A stretch of DNA of 12,057 bases from Candidatus Omnitrophota bacterium (GTDB lineage Bacteria > Omnitrophota > Gorgyraeia > Gygaellales > Profunditerraquicolaceae): contig VGKM01000022.1 of the NCBI GenBank assembly GCA_016867005.1, forward strand, positions 1 to 12,057. The letters are read 5' to 3'. The stretch's first letter is position 1. Every line of letters begins with the position of its first letter. Of the stretch, positions 4,267 to 12,057 are shown piece after piece. A program made the position numbers and the translations under genes. Below the pieces are notes generated by a model. That model was not told where the DNA came from. It worked only from the letters and a program-made list of their open reading frames with translations, and ran no database searches.

Positions 4267-7200
4267 TTAGCTGGCATCCATAACCATCAGGAATGCTTTC
4301 AATTCAGAATCAGTCTCAATCAGATTATCTTCCTGGTACCTGAATAACTCTGTCAGGCAAAATGCTGCTTCATTAACTTGGGTATTGCCGCCTTTTATAT
4401 AGCAGGCGCTGATATAATCAATGACCCTTTGTGCGGAAGGCGCAATACCTGCATCCATCATGCGCCTGAGTTGTCCGGCTTCAACGCGGATATCCACATC
4501 TTTAAGCGCGCTAAGTGAAGGCATCTTGAAATCAGGTTTCAGGCCCATAAACTGCGCCTGAGTTGAAAGGTTAAGATAGCGGAAGTCGATACCGCCCGGG
4601 CCCGCCTGAGTTGAATTGCCTGCCTGAGATTCTTTTATGATTGTGGCAATAAGTTCCTGTATCGCGTTGAAATCTTTCACAAAAGAATCCAAACCTGCTT
4701 TCAATAATTCCTGGCCTGCAGCTTCGATATCTACCCCTTTTGCCCTCATTGCAGAAAGTACCTCTTCTGCCAAGGCAGCATTAAGCGTAATCGTCGAGCG
4801 CGGCTGGGAAATTTTTAACCCCATGATATATTCAAGCGCCTCCCAAGGCAGGGTATTAACCACATTTTTCCCCATTACTTCGCTAAAATAAATATCAGCC
4901 GGGTATTTTGCTACAAGGCTTTCGTCTAACTTTACCTTTTCGCGCAGGTCTTTTGCCTTAGTGCCGGTAGAAGCAAGCAAGAAATCCTGCACCTTTGCAC
5001 CATGCCTTTGCAGCTCTTTAAATTCAGCTGATTCAAACAGCTCTTTAAAAATATTATTATAAGCGGAAATTGCAATCGCATTGGCGAACATACCATGATA
5101 CTCTGCAGGTATTTCTTTAGCAAATTTGATATCCCAACGGGAAATAAAGAAACTTGCTACAGAGTAAATCTTGCTTATATCTTTTCCGGCAGCCAAAGCG
5201 TCTTTTAATCCGGCGATATAAGCTAATGCGACTTTACGATATTGTTCAGGGCTGAAAATCAGGGTAGCATTAACATTTCTGCCTTCTCCGATTACCCTTT
5301 GAATAGTCTGATAAGCTGCGTCGCTATTGGGGTCAAGCCCTACCTTAACCATCATCATATCAGGGGCAATATCCGTCCAGCGCATCGCTTCTTTAACAGA
5401 GGCCTCGACATCATTTGCCTTGGTCGGATTAAGCTCAACGCTGAATTTGCCTGTTTTTCCTGCTTTATCAAATACTGCCTTAACACGCAAGGCCAGGTCT
5501 TTGACGATCTCAAAATAAACCTCATCCTGTGACTTTCCTTGAGCGCTTAGCTCTTTCATCTTCTGCTGCACTCTTGGGTCTGCCACATATTTCTTTATCA
5601 GGGTGGGATTGGTAGTAACGCCGGTAACTATACCGTAACTTACCAGTGCTTCAAAAAGGCCGTTTTCCAGCATTTCAAAAGTCAGGCCGTCAAGCCAAGT
5701 TTGCTCGCCAATAACCCTTAATGTAACAGGTAACGTCGACTCGCTGATTGCCTTTAAAATAGCTGCTAGTTTTGGATCAACAGTATTAGCAACAACTGGT
5801 TTTTCCGCCGGTTGAGTTGATTGCTTAGTCTCTACTACCGGAGTAGGCGCGGTTTCCGGCTCATCATCACGGGCAGGGACTCCTTCTCCGTTCAGATAAT
5901 CCTTTACCTGCACAAAGAAATTCAAAACATCGCTTTCTGCAGCTTTAGTAGTTGAATCTGCAGTCAAAAGCATGACCTTGCGCTTTGCCATATCCTTAAG
6001 AGACATCGCAGTACCTATGGTCTGCGCCCTTAAAAGGTTGTCGTCATAAATTAAAGCTTCCGGCTGGGCGATCTCAAGCGGCATGAAATACAAAGATAGC
6101 CACATATCTTTGCCGCCTTCGATGTTCTGGTGGAAAGAATGGTTTTTGTCCGGGCCTTCTCCCAGCTTAGTCGGCATGCCCAAGGATTTAGTAAATATTT
6201 GGCTTCTGGCATCCTCAAAGATCATACGCATTCCATCGGTCATCTGGCCGTAAGACATAAGCTCTACTGCTTCAAAGTTCTTGCCTTTTGAACGCAAAAG
6301 ATTAATTACAGCTGCCATTACTGCCGGAGCGTTATTCATATCGGCATTTAAACTTTTAACTTCAGCAGCAAGCTCTGTTTCGGTAATAGCCCCGATATCT
6401 AACAGCGGGCTATAGTAAAGTTTTAGAGCCTTAAACTGGGCGCTCTTCCATTCGAAAGGAACATTAACTCTCTCTCCCGGTTTAAGGCCGGCCATAACCG
6501 CTCTCGTTGCCTTTTTGTAATTTTCAACTGCCGGCTGGTTAACAAAACAGATATCCCAAAGATATCCTATAGTAGCCACTGTCCTTTCAAAACCAAGCAT
6601 TAAACCGCCGATATCATTAATATCGTTAACGTTAATATCAAAAACAGGATAATCGTTTTGACGCAGATAATTGCCAAACTCTACCTGCGTTGCCCTGCCG
6701 CCGATATTTAATCTCACAAAAACCCTGTCGCTGTCAGCAGCCGGTTTTAAAACCTCGGGGCTTAATTTCTCGCCATAAAACAATGTTACACCTTTACCGT
6801 CTTTTCCTAATGACTCTTCGAAAAGCTGCTCCATCCATATCGGCAGGCTCTTAAACTCTTCCGGAAATATTAACGTCACCTTATCTCTACCGTATTTAGC
6901 TGACATCTGATACAGGTATGCTCCTAATTTCAGAAAAGTATCCTCCTGAACATCAGAAATATCGTTCATCTGTTTAGCGCGGTTTAGTATCGTCTTAATC
7001 CTTTCCGGGGCCACAATCGCCATCGGGAGCAAGAAAATATTAGTAGTCGGCGAAGTAAACCTTCCTCCGATATCGCCCTTGGCGTTAAGTTGGATCTCAC
7101 GCTGCTCATAGCTGCCGGTATCCATAGGAGAACCTTTATCAGTAACAACCCAAATATGATCCTCCCGCCCAATAGAAAGTGTATCCAAAAGATCTTCGAA

Positions 7201-10200
7201 ATATTTAAGGTGAGAAACAGTTTCCTGGGTTGTGCCGCTTTTTGAAATTACTACCGCAAGGGTTTTTTCTAAAGCATTTCTCAACGAACCGCCCTTTGTG
7301 GCGGCGATCTTATCAAGAACGCTCTTTATTACTGCAGGATCGGTAGTCCTGATGCTCCAGATCCTGGTGGTTTTTTCTCCAAAAGTAGTTTTTACAACCT
7401 CTACTCCCAGGCCTGAACCGCCCATGCCAAAAATAATCACGTCGTCATAATTTTCAGTTATGGCAGTGCCGTCCAATATAACCTGGTCGATTTTCTCGGG
7501 ATTATTTAATACCCATTCCAGATTGGCCATTGTCCAACCCAGACGGTTCGGGTCTTTTTTGTCTCCTGTATCAAAACCGATTTTTGCCCATTTGCCGGAA
7601 ACCTGAGCCTGCGGCTTTCCATAACCATCCCTTAAGCCGGACTCAAATTGCTCATCCTGCAGTTTTACCAAAAGCTGCTGTGTCTCCTGGGATATCTGTT
7701 CAGAGCCAGGATTATTAGGTAAAATATTCATAGCATATTTTTTCCTGCATCTTAAAAATTCATCGGAAAATTTCGTGGTAACCAATTGATTAAATGCCGG
7801 ATCAGACCTTTTTACGTTATTTATGGAAACTTCCAAGTCGCGCAACATTTTGACAAAATTACCGGCAAATTTTGCGTCAGTCGCCTCTGCCTTGAACGTA
7901 ATAACGGCTGAAGTATTTGATTTGCGGAATAAAAACCATGCTCCGTTATTCAACCGAAGACGGATGCCGTCTACCAATAACAATGCATCTTTGGCATTTT
8001 GGCGCGCCGGAGGATTATTCCTGGCTGCCTCAACTTTACGGACGAACTCATCAAAAGACATCGGAAGCAGGTCCTGATGCGTGCGGGCAAATTCGATTAC
8101 GATTTTTTCCGCTAATTCCTGTTTCTTCTGGACATCAGCAGGGGCTTTTTCAAGACGGACCTCATTTGTTACCGGAAGGCTGGGGAATATATTATCTGCC
8201 GTTGTAACTGTTTTCTCAGAATCATTAATCCCGGGTAACTCAAATTGATCCATTGTTTCTACCAGGTTCAGATAAATAAAAGCACTGGTTATGCCGTCAT
8301 CAACAACAATTTTCTTTTGCAGAAAATCGACTTGCGGCAATACATTAAAGAAGAAATGCCCTGAGGCCTCGGCAGAAGTATATTCGGCTATTAATTTAAG
8401 TATAGCCTGCCTGTCTTCTATCCCTATTGTTTCGCCGTTTTCTTCAAGCAGCCCTGAAATAACATTGATTTCATCAAGAACAAATTTCCTGTGATTCGGG
8501 AACCCTGCAGGGATAAATTCACCTTCCACCCTAATGCCTTCCTTATTGGAAATATTCTCTAAAACATCTGTAATGGTACCTGAAGCACGGACATCAAGAG
8601 CAAGCTTTACAGTATGGCCTAATTTATTTAAGGCCTTGATACCATCAACATTTGCAAGCACAAAACGGTTAAAATATGACATGAGCATACGATCAGGCAT
8701 AACCAGATCGCCTGCTAATCCTGCCTCGCCTTCCATATTAAAACCTGCACGGTCTCCGTCGCCATCCAAAACAATGCCGGTAAACTTCTTACCCTTAAAA
8801 CGGCTGTCTTGGTATATACGTACCTGCAGCTTCTTAATATCATTAAATGATTCGGGTTTTGAAGGATCCCAGATGCCTGCTTCCATAGCCGCAGACGGCT
8901 GTTCATTTAGGACAATCAATACCGGTTTTTTCGAAGTAAAAATGATACCCGGCAATTCTGCATCAGCTGAAGCTAATCGGACAATTTCATAGCCCATTCT
9001 TTCTGCCAACCCTGTAAAAACACTTCCTCCGGCGCCTCTACGAAAATCGACTATTGCTGAAGAAGGATTTTCCAGCTTAGGTAAAACTCTTGCCAGGGCC
9101 TGGATATGCTCTTCAACTAAATCATCCTGAATCGTAAGCTTTCCTTTGCGCACAACATCAGAAATGCCTTCCTGATTGATTATCCGATTCATAAGAGTTG
9201 CTAAAGCGGGACCAAAAACAGGGAATCCTCTAAGAGTCATTTTTGTACCGTTACCAGGTTGCGGATTATGGCTTCCGGTGACCTGTGCTACAAGGTCAAA
9301 ATTACCGGCTAAACCTTTCCGGGAAGTTAAACCAGAGGTAATGGCTTCAGTTTCAATCTGAGTTGTAACATCAATACCGGCATCTAAAAGGCCCTGCACA
9401 AAAGCAAGCCTTAGGGCGCGTGAAGAGTAACGCTGTTCTCCGGTGATTAAGGCTGTGCCCTGATGGTTCAAATATTCTTTGCCTGAACCATATTCCAGGC
9501 CTAAGAGATAGAAAAACTCTATTATGTCCTCCGTGTCTTTCAATGAATCATTAATACGGATATCATAACCAAATCCCCCGCCGAATATATAAGAATTGGC
9601 CTTTGCCCATTCTCTGGCCCGGAGCATTCTTTCAGGATTTCTCAGGACCTCCGCTGGCAATGGGGCTGGGCTATTGATTAATTTATCATGTGCGGTTTTT
9701 GCCGCCTTTTCAATAGCTGCTTTCAGATCAGCACTTCTTTTCAGCGGATTTTCCCTGGTTTCTTCAACTTCCCGGAGCCAAGCGGAATTTTGAAGTTTCA
9801 ATGACGCAAGCACTTCATTTCTTTCCTTTAACTCATGGTACAATTTTTCTTTTAATTCGGATTTGCGTGAAGCATCCAATAAATCAATATCCAGGTATAT
9901 TTGGGCCCTGCCTACGCCGTAATGCGCTTTTTGCCCTGGGATAAATATTAAGGTAAGGCCTTCTAATTCATTAGCAATCCCCATTTCCATAATAACTTGA
10001 TCTAAAAGATCAATCTTATCCCTGCCAAGCATCATTTTTGGTTTCAGGGTCTCTGTTGTTTTTGCTACTCTACCTACGGATAATAAGGCAAAGTTACCGC
10101 TTTCAATAGCCGCACGAATTCCAGGAGTATAATCATCATTCGGCAGGCCGTCAAAACCGCGGCTGTCTTCCCGTATCTGGGCAAAACCGTTAATTGCTTC

Positions 10201-11994
10201 GGCTGTACCTACCGATGTCAATTGATCGTGTACCCTTGTAGAAATATCAGCAATTGCCTGGTTTAATTCCGGACTCCTATCTTCCGGAGCCGTAAGAGTA
10301 AGTTTTAACTCATCAAACAACGCAGAATCCTGCAATTCTAAATCTTCTAAGATAAATTCCCTTTCAGCAAAATCATGGCTAAGTATTTTCTTTAATTCTT
10401 CTTTACGCGAAGAAGCCAATAAATTCACATCCAAATATATCTGTGGCCTTCCAAGGCCGCGATGCGCTTTTTGGCCGTTAGTAAAAATAAGGACATACGC
10501 AGAGTTAGTCAATTTGTCACGCATTAAAAGGTCCTTGTTAATCCAAGTTTCATCTATAACGCTTTTTAAAACTGCTAGTTGGCTATTAGTAAGTTTTATT
10601 CTTTGTTCCGAAGCTTCTACAGCACCCTTTGATAAGCTCGTGCCACTGATAGCGGCATCAATCATAAAGGGGACCTGCCTGAAATAATATTCCTGTTCGC
10701 TATTAACGCGCATTTCAACCGCGGCAAAATCTCTATTTGTCAAAGCCAAACGGATATCGGCAGTATAGTCATCATTCGGCATACCGTCAAAACCGGCGCT
10801 GTCTTTTTTCTCTTCCGGCTTGATCCCGTCTTTATCTGCCTTAAAAGGAGTTGCGGTGCCATTTTTGACTGATGCATCAATTACCTGTTGAGTTAAAGGG
10901 TTTGTACCGGTTACAGGGACAGAAGAAACTGCAGCACCAGTACCAGCCTGTGCCATTTGAATACCGCCGCTGAAATACGTCCTTACAACCTGGCCGTTTA
11001 TGGTACTTACGGATTCCTGCAGCTTATATTCGCCGTCTTTAAATGATTTCTGATATGCCTCAAAATAAGCCCTTGGCGACCAGCTTTGTGCTGAAGTAAT
11101 GCCGGTAAGGTCTCCTTTATCGATTAAACCAGCAAATTTATCGTTCTTTACGCTATTATTAAAATTACCTTTAAACCACTGCGCCAGGATCAGCGAATAA
11201 TAGACCTGGCGTAATTTTGCGTAGCGGCTTGAGGTGTTTACTTCTTTAGTCAATTGCGGGATGATCAAATCGCGGATAAGCTGCGATGAATACTCATTAA
11301 GCTCCTTAGCACGGCTATCTTCAAAATTATACTGCGCGGAATTCTTAAGGTAATCCTGCTCCAGCATTACCTTAAGAGTAGCTTTATAAACGTATGCGCT
11401 TGAATTTGTGTAGTGGACGATTACTTCACCCGGGACAATCCACGGCCTGGTTAATGTAGGTATAGTCACCTGATCCATGCCATATAAGTCCTGTGCTTTT
11501 TTGTAAAGCTTGTTCCAGTAAAGTTTCCCTGTGGGAGTAGCCGGAGAAGTAAAATTAGCGGTATCTTTTTTAAGCTGCACGTCAGCTTCAAGCATTACCC
11601 TGCCCATGTCCGTCATCGCAAGGTTATTATCAATAATATTAGAGGCGGAATCCGGCCTTAAATTTACCCAGAAATCCTTGTTGGCCAAGGTTATGCCGGT
11701 GAGAAAATAGTTATAAGCATCTTTAGCTTCTTTGTTGATATCACCAGCTCTCTTATTATTGCTGTAGCCGTTATCAACAAGGAACCTGAACGAACTGTCC
11801 AGATTATTGTAGGAATAATATCTTAAATGAGGTAAGCGCGAAATATCAAGGACTTGCGGCGCAGCAGGCTTGCCGAAGAAACGCGAAATATCAATAGGCC
11901 CTGCCATTTGAGCAAACCCAAGCTGCTGGAATAAAAGATTAAAGATTGCTATTAATGAAATTAATTTACCGAATTTGTTTTTCAGGTGGTTCAT
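4267..11994 (-). CDS. Giant multi-enzyme protein: phosphohexomutase, glucose-6-phosphate isomerase and transaldolase on one chain with a signal peptide
   Basis: A single uninterrupted frame of 2575 residues, roughly 280 kDa. Domains in order: signal peptide 1-28; N-terminal module about 29-345; low-complexity linker about 346-397; tandem domain copies about 398-609 and 610-790; phosphohexomutase about 795-1390; glucose-6-phosphate isomerase about 1395-2034; Pro/Glu-rich linker about 2035-2068; transaldolase about 2069-2455; C-terminal module about 2467-2575. The principal catalytic and binding motifs of each enzyme are present, so all three should be active. The reactions are consecutive: hexose 1-phosphate to 6-phosphate, to fructose 6-phosphate, to sedoheptulose 7-phosphate plus glyceraldehyde 3-phosphate. 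The start at 11994 is chosen for its AAAGGAG site and signal peptide; the frame extends 20 codons further but through the end of an apparent upstream terminator. A strong terminator follows. The fusion could be an assembly artefact, but the frame is continuous and the linkers look natural. Confidence 0.93.
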   Translation of the reverse strand: MNHLKNKFGKLISLIAIFNLLFQQLGFAQMAGPIDISRFFGKPAAPQVLDISRLPHLRYYSYNNLDSSFRFLVDNGYSNNKRAGDINKEAKDAYNYFLTGITLANKDFWVNLRPDSASNIIDNNLAMTDMGRVMLEADVQLKKDTANFTSPATPTGKLYWNKLYKKAQDLYGMDQVTIPTLTRPWIVPGEVIVHYTNSSAYVYKATLKVMLEQDYLKNSAQYNFEDSRAKELNEYSSQLIRDLIIPQLTKEVNTSSRYAKLRQVYYSLILAQWFKGNFNNSVKNDKFAGLIDKGDLTGITSAQSWSPRAYFEAYQKSFKDGEYKLQESVSTINGQVVRTYFSGGIQMAQAGTGAAVSSVPVTGTNPLTQQVIDASVKNGTATPFKADKDGIKPEEKKDSAGFDGMPNDDYTADIRLALTNRDFAAVEMRVNSEQEYYFRQVPFMIDAAISGTSLSKGAVEASEQRIKLTNSQLAVLKSVIDETWINKDLLMRDKLTNSAYVLIFTNGQKAHRGLGRPQIYLDVNLLASSRKEELKKILSHDFAEREFILEDLELQDSALFDELKLTLTAPEDRSPELNQAIADISTRVHDQLTSVGTAEAINGFAQIREDSRGFDGLPNDDYTPGIRAAIESGNFALLSVGRVAKTTETLKPKMMLGRDKIDLLDQVIMEMGIANELEGLTLIFIPGQKAHYGVGRAQIYLDIDLLDASRKSELKEKLYHELKERNEVLASLKLQNSAWLREVEETRENPLKRSADLKAAIEKAAKTAHDKLINSPAPLPAEVLRNPERMLRAREWAKANSYIFGGGFGYDIRINDSLKDTEDIIEFFYLLGLEYGSGKEYLNHQGTALITGEQRYSSRALRLAFVQGLLDAGIDVTTQIETEAITSGLTSRKGLAGNFDLVAQVTGSHNPQPGNGTKMTLRGFPVFGPALATLMNRIINQEGISDVVRKGKLTIQDDLVEEHIQALARVLPKLENPSSAIVDFRRGAGGSVFTGLAERMGYEIVRLASADAELPGIIFTSKKPVLIVLNEQPSAAMEAGIWDPSKPESFNDIKKLQVRIYQDSRFKGKKFTGIVLDGDGDRAGFNMEGEAGLAGDLVMPDRMLMSYFNRFVLANVDGIKALNKLGHTVKLALDVRASGTITDVLENISNKEGIRVEGEFIPAGFPNHRKFVLDEINVISGLLEENGETIGIEDRQAILKLIAEYTSAEASGHFFFNVLPQVDFLQKKIVVDDGITSAFIYLNLVETMDQFELPGINDSEKTVTTADNIFPSLPVTNEVRLEKAPADVQKKQELAEKIVIEFARTHQDLLPMSFDEFVRKVEAARNNPPARQNAKDALLLVDGIRLRLNNGAWFLFRKSNTSAVITFKAEATDAKFAGNFVKMLRDLEVSINNVKRSDPAFNQLVTTKFSDEFLRCRKKYAMNILPNNPGSEQISQETQQLLVKLQDEQFESGLRDGYGKPQAQVSGKWAKIGFDTGDKKDPNRLGWTMANLEWVLNNPEKIDQVILDGTAITENYDDVIIFGMGGSGLGVEVVKTTFGEKTTRIWSIRTTDPAVIKSVLDKIAATKGGSLRNALEKTLAVVISKSGTTQETVSHLKYFEDLLDTLSIGREDHIWVVTDKGSPMDTGSYEQREIQLNAKGDIGGRFTSPTTNIFLLPMAIVAPERIKTILNRAKQMNDISDVQEDTFLKLGAYLYQMSAKYGRDKVTLIFPEEFKSLPIWMEQLFEESLGKDGKGVTLFYGEKLSPEVLKPAADSDRVFVRLNIGGRATQVEFGNYLRQNDYPVFDINVNDINDIGGLMLGFERTVATIGYLWDICFVNQPAVENYKKATRAVMAGLKPGERVNVPFEWKSAQFKALKLYYSPLLDIGAITETELAAEVKSLNADMNNAPAVMAAVINLLRSKGKNFEAVELMSYGQMTDGMRMIFEDARSQIFTKSLGMPTKLGEGPDKNHSFHQNIEGGKDMWLSLYFMPLEIAQPEALIYDDNLLRAQTIGTAMSLKDMAKRKVMLLTADSTTKAAESDVLNFFVQVKDYLNGEGVPARDDEPETAPTPVVETKQSTQPAEKPVVANTVDPKLAAILKAISESTLPVTLRVIGEQTWLDGLTFEMLENGLFEALVSYGIVTGVTTNPTLIKKYVADPRVQQKMKELSAQGKSQDEVYFEIVKDLALRVKAVFDKAGKTGKFSVELNPTKANDVEASVKEAMRWTDIAPDMMMVKVGLDPNSDAAYQTIQRVIGEGRNVNATLIFSPEQYRKVALAYIAGLKDALAAGKDISKIYSVASFFISRWDIKFAKEIPAEYHGMFANAIAISAYNNIFKELFESAEFKELQRHGAKVQDFLLASTGTKAKDLREKVKLDESLVAKYPADIYFSEVMGKNVVNTLPWEALEYIMGLKISQPRSTITLNAALAEEVLSAMRAKGVDIEAAGQELLKAGLDSFVKDFNAIQELIATIIKESQAGNSTQAGPGGIDFRYLNLSTQAQFMGLKPDFKMPSLSALKDVDIRVEAGQLRRMMDAGIAPSAQRVIDYISACYIKGGNTQVNEAAFCLTELFRYQEDNLIETDSELKAFLMVMDAS
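4270..4596 (-). other. C-terminal module of the giant protein, unknown function
   Basis: Residues about 2467-2575, after a Gly/Ser/Gln linker. It starts GGIDFRYLNLSTQAQ and continues with predicted helices (LRRMMDAGIAPSAQRVIDYI, then a Cys-containing segment). I associate this kind of ending with other large Omnitrophota proteins, from memory. A sorting, anchoring or scaffold role is possible but not shown. Confidence 0.5.
4630..5790 (-). other. Transaldolase domain
   Basis: Residues about 2069-2455. GVTTNPTLI (2125-2133), MMMVKVG with the Schiff-base Lys2217, NATLIFS (2242-2248), SVASFFISRWD (2278-2288), ASTGTK (2341-2346) and NVVNTLP (from 2377) are the full motif set of the longer bacterial transaldolases of about 370 residues. 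It moves a dihydroxyacetone unit between fructose 6-phosphate and erythrose 4-phosphate. In the transaldolase-isomerase fusions I know, transaldolase comes first; here it follows the isomerase. Confidence 0.92.
5890..7812 (-). other. Glucose-6-phosphate isomerase domain
   Basis: Residues about 1395-2034. Two SIS-type halves with FGMGGSGLG (GMGGSG at 1523-1528), the phosphate loop SKSGTT (1584-1589), the PGI signature GDIGGRFTS (1640-1648), QLFEESLGK with the catalytic Glu1727 (1723-1731) and NHSFHQNIEGG with His1952/His1955. It converts glucose 6-phosphate to fructose 6-phosphate, linking the mutase to the transaldolase on the same chain. Confidence 0.9.
7825..9612 (-). other. Phosphohexomutase domain (phosphoglucomutase/phosphomannomutase superfamily)
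   Basis: Residues about 795-1390 contain all four landmark motifs of alpha-D-phosphohexomutases: the phosphoserine loop TGSHNP with Ser908, the magnesium loop DGDGDR (1077-1082), the sugar loop EASGH (1209-1213) and the phosphate loop RKSNTS (1357-1362). The N-terminal ALITGEQRYSSRAL also fits. It interconverts glucose or mannose 1- and 6-phosphate; which sugar is preferred cannot be told. At about 595 residues it is longer than the usual 450-550, partly from inserts around 1000-1060 and 1270-1330. Confidence 0.88.
9625..10167 (-). repeat. Tandem domain, copy 2, in the giant protein
   Basis: Residues about 610-790. GFDGLPNDDYT at 613-623, GQKAHYGVGRAQIYLD from 687 and YHELKER with HELKE at 720-724. 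The HExxE pattern resembles a metal-binding helix, where copy 1 has HDxxE. Function unknown; it leads directly into the mutase domain. Confidence 0.75.
10168..10803 (-). repeat. Tandem domain, copy 1, in the giant protein
   Basis: Residues about 398-609. Shared with copy 2: DS-x-GFDG-x-PNDDYT (here 401-411 from GFDG), and the GQKAH-x-G-x-GR-x-QIYLD motif (from 507), then SRK-x-ELK and HDFAER (540-545). It carries about 32 more residues than copy 2 between the two main motifs. Confidence 0.75.
10960..11910 (-). other. N-terminal module of the giant protein, unknown function
   Basis: Residues about 29-345, with motifs LRYYSYNNLDSSFRFLVDNGY, FWVNLRPDS, MTDMGRVMLEADVQLKKDTA, TIPTLTRPWIVPGEVIV and RQVYYSLILAQWFK. 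I associate this module with N-terminal parts of very large Omnitrophota proteins, from memory only; I know no named function. It ends before a Gly/Thr/Pro/Lys-rich linker. Confidence 0.6.
11911..11994 (-). other. Signal peptide of the giant protein
   Basis: Residues 1-28: a basic start (MNHLKNKFGK), a hydrophobic core (LISLIAIFNLLF) and a likely cleavage site after LGFA, before Gln29. If uncleaved it would be a single N-in anchor with the enzyme body outside the cytoplasm. Confidence 0.75.
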
Positions 11995-12002
11995 TTTATT
12001 TT

Positions 12003-12009
12003 CTCCTTT
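12003..12009 (-). promoter_or_regulatory. Ribosome binding site of the giant gene
   Basis: AAAGGAG on the minus strand, eight bases before the ATG at 11994. It settles the start in favour of the signal peptide and against the ATG at 12054. No promoter is visible between this site and the window edge. Confidence 0.8.
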
Positions 12010-12034
12010 GTAAACGTTTTCCTCTATAAAAAAC

Positions 12035-12057
12035 AAAAAACCGGACGGACCCAAAAA
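12035..12057 (-). terminator. Probable right half of an upstream gene's terminator, cut by the window edge
   Basis: On the minus strand, GGGTCCGTCCGG runs into TTTTTTG and a further run of T. The matching left arm would lie beyond the edge, so this is inferred from the arm-plus-T-tract pattern only. Confidence 0.35.

Noticed and set aside
4637..9793. Several plus-strand open frames of 60-150 codons, the longest at 8534-8992
   Set aside because: They lie antisense to well-defined enzyme domains with complete motifs, have no recognisable domains, and are expected by chance opposite a long gene.
11995..12054. A longer start (2595 residues) for the giant protein
   Set aside because: The added 20 residues come from A/T-rich sequence that looks like the end of an upstream terminator, while the ATG at 11994 has AAAGGAG and starts a signal peptide.
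1..12057. tRNA or rRNA genes, CRISPR arrays and insertion sequences
   Set aside because: I looked for cloverleaf ends, spaced direct repeats and transposase motifs and saw none; a covariance-model or repeat search could still find something I missed by eye.

Overview
The window reads as a piece of a bacterial chromosome with moderate G+C. It most likely comes from Candidatus Omnitrophota (formerly OP3) or a close relative. The main reason is the 2575-residue protein that fills the right two thirds. Its secretion-type start, its large N-terminal module (motifs such as DSSFRFLVDNGY and TIPTLTRPWIVPGE) and its C-terminal GGIDFRYL module are what I associate with the giant proteins of that phylum. 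This assignment is from memory and was not searched. Every gene I can support lies on the minus strand, so transcription runs from right to left.

Right to left, the layout is as follows. (1) 11994-4267 is one giant gene encoding, in order, a signal peptide, an N-terminal module, two copies of a tandem domain, a complete phosphohexomutase (phosphoglucomutase/phosphomannomutase type), a complete glucose-6-phosphate isomerase, a Pro/Glu-rich linker, a complete transaldolase and a C-terminal module. A textbook terminator follows at 4253-4217. (2) 4173-3841 is a small, very acidic, secreted protein with its own promoter. (3) 3802-3479 is a 107-residue protein of unknown family. It is followed by a 17-codon gene (Cys-x-x-Cys plus nine lysines) with a near-perfect ribosome binding site, then a terminator. 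(4) 3233-2913 is a paralogue of the 107-residue protein. (5) 2912-2720 is a non-coding stretch rich in hairpins. (6) 2719-1 is a likely operon: an MtnX-like HAD phosphatase, an arginase-family (ureohydrolase) protein and a beta-ketoacyl synthase homologue that runs off the left edge.

Functionally, the three enzymes of the giant protein form a chain around hexose phosphates. The mutase interconverts hexose 1- and 6-phosphates, the isomerase converts glucose 6-phosphate to fructose 6-phosphate, and transaldolase feeds fructose 6-phosphate into the non-oxidative pentose phosphate pathway. The catalytic and binding motifs I looked for in each domain are present. Having all three on one chain behind what looks like a Sec signal is the most striking feature here.

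Two other points deserve attention. The ketoacyl synthase homologue has lost all three classical catalytic residues (Cys, His, His become Phe164, Ala303, Glu337), so it is probably a chain-length-factor-like partner and not an active condensing enzyme. In addition, two adjacent small genes appear to be transcribed from near-identical promoters that start at or almost at the ATG (leaderless mRNAs), whereas their neighbours use strong ribosome binding sites.
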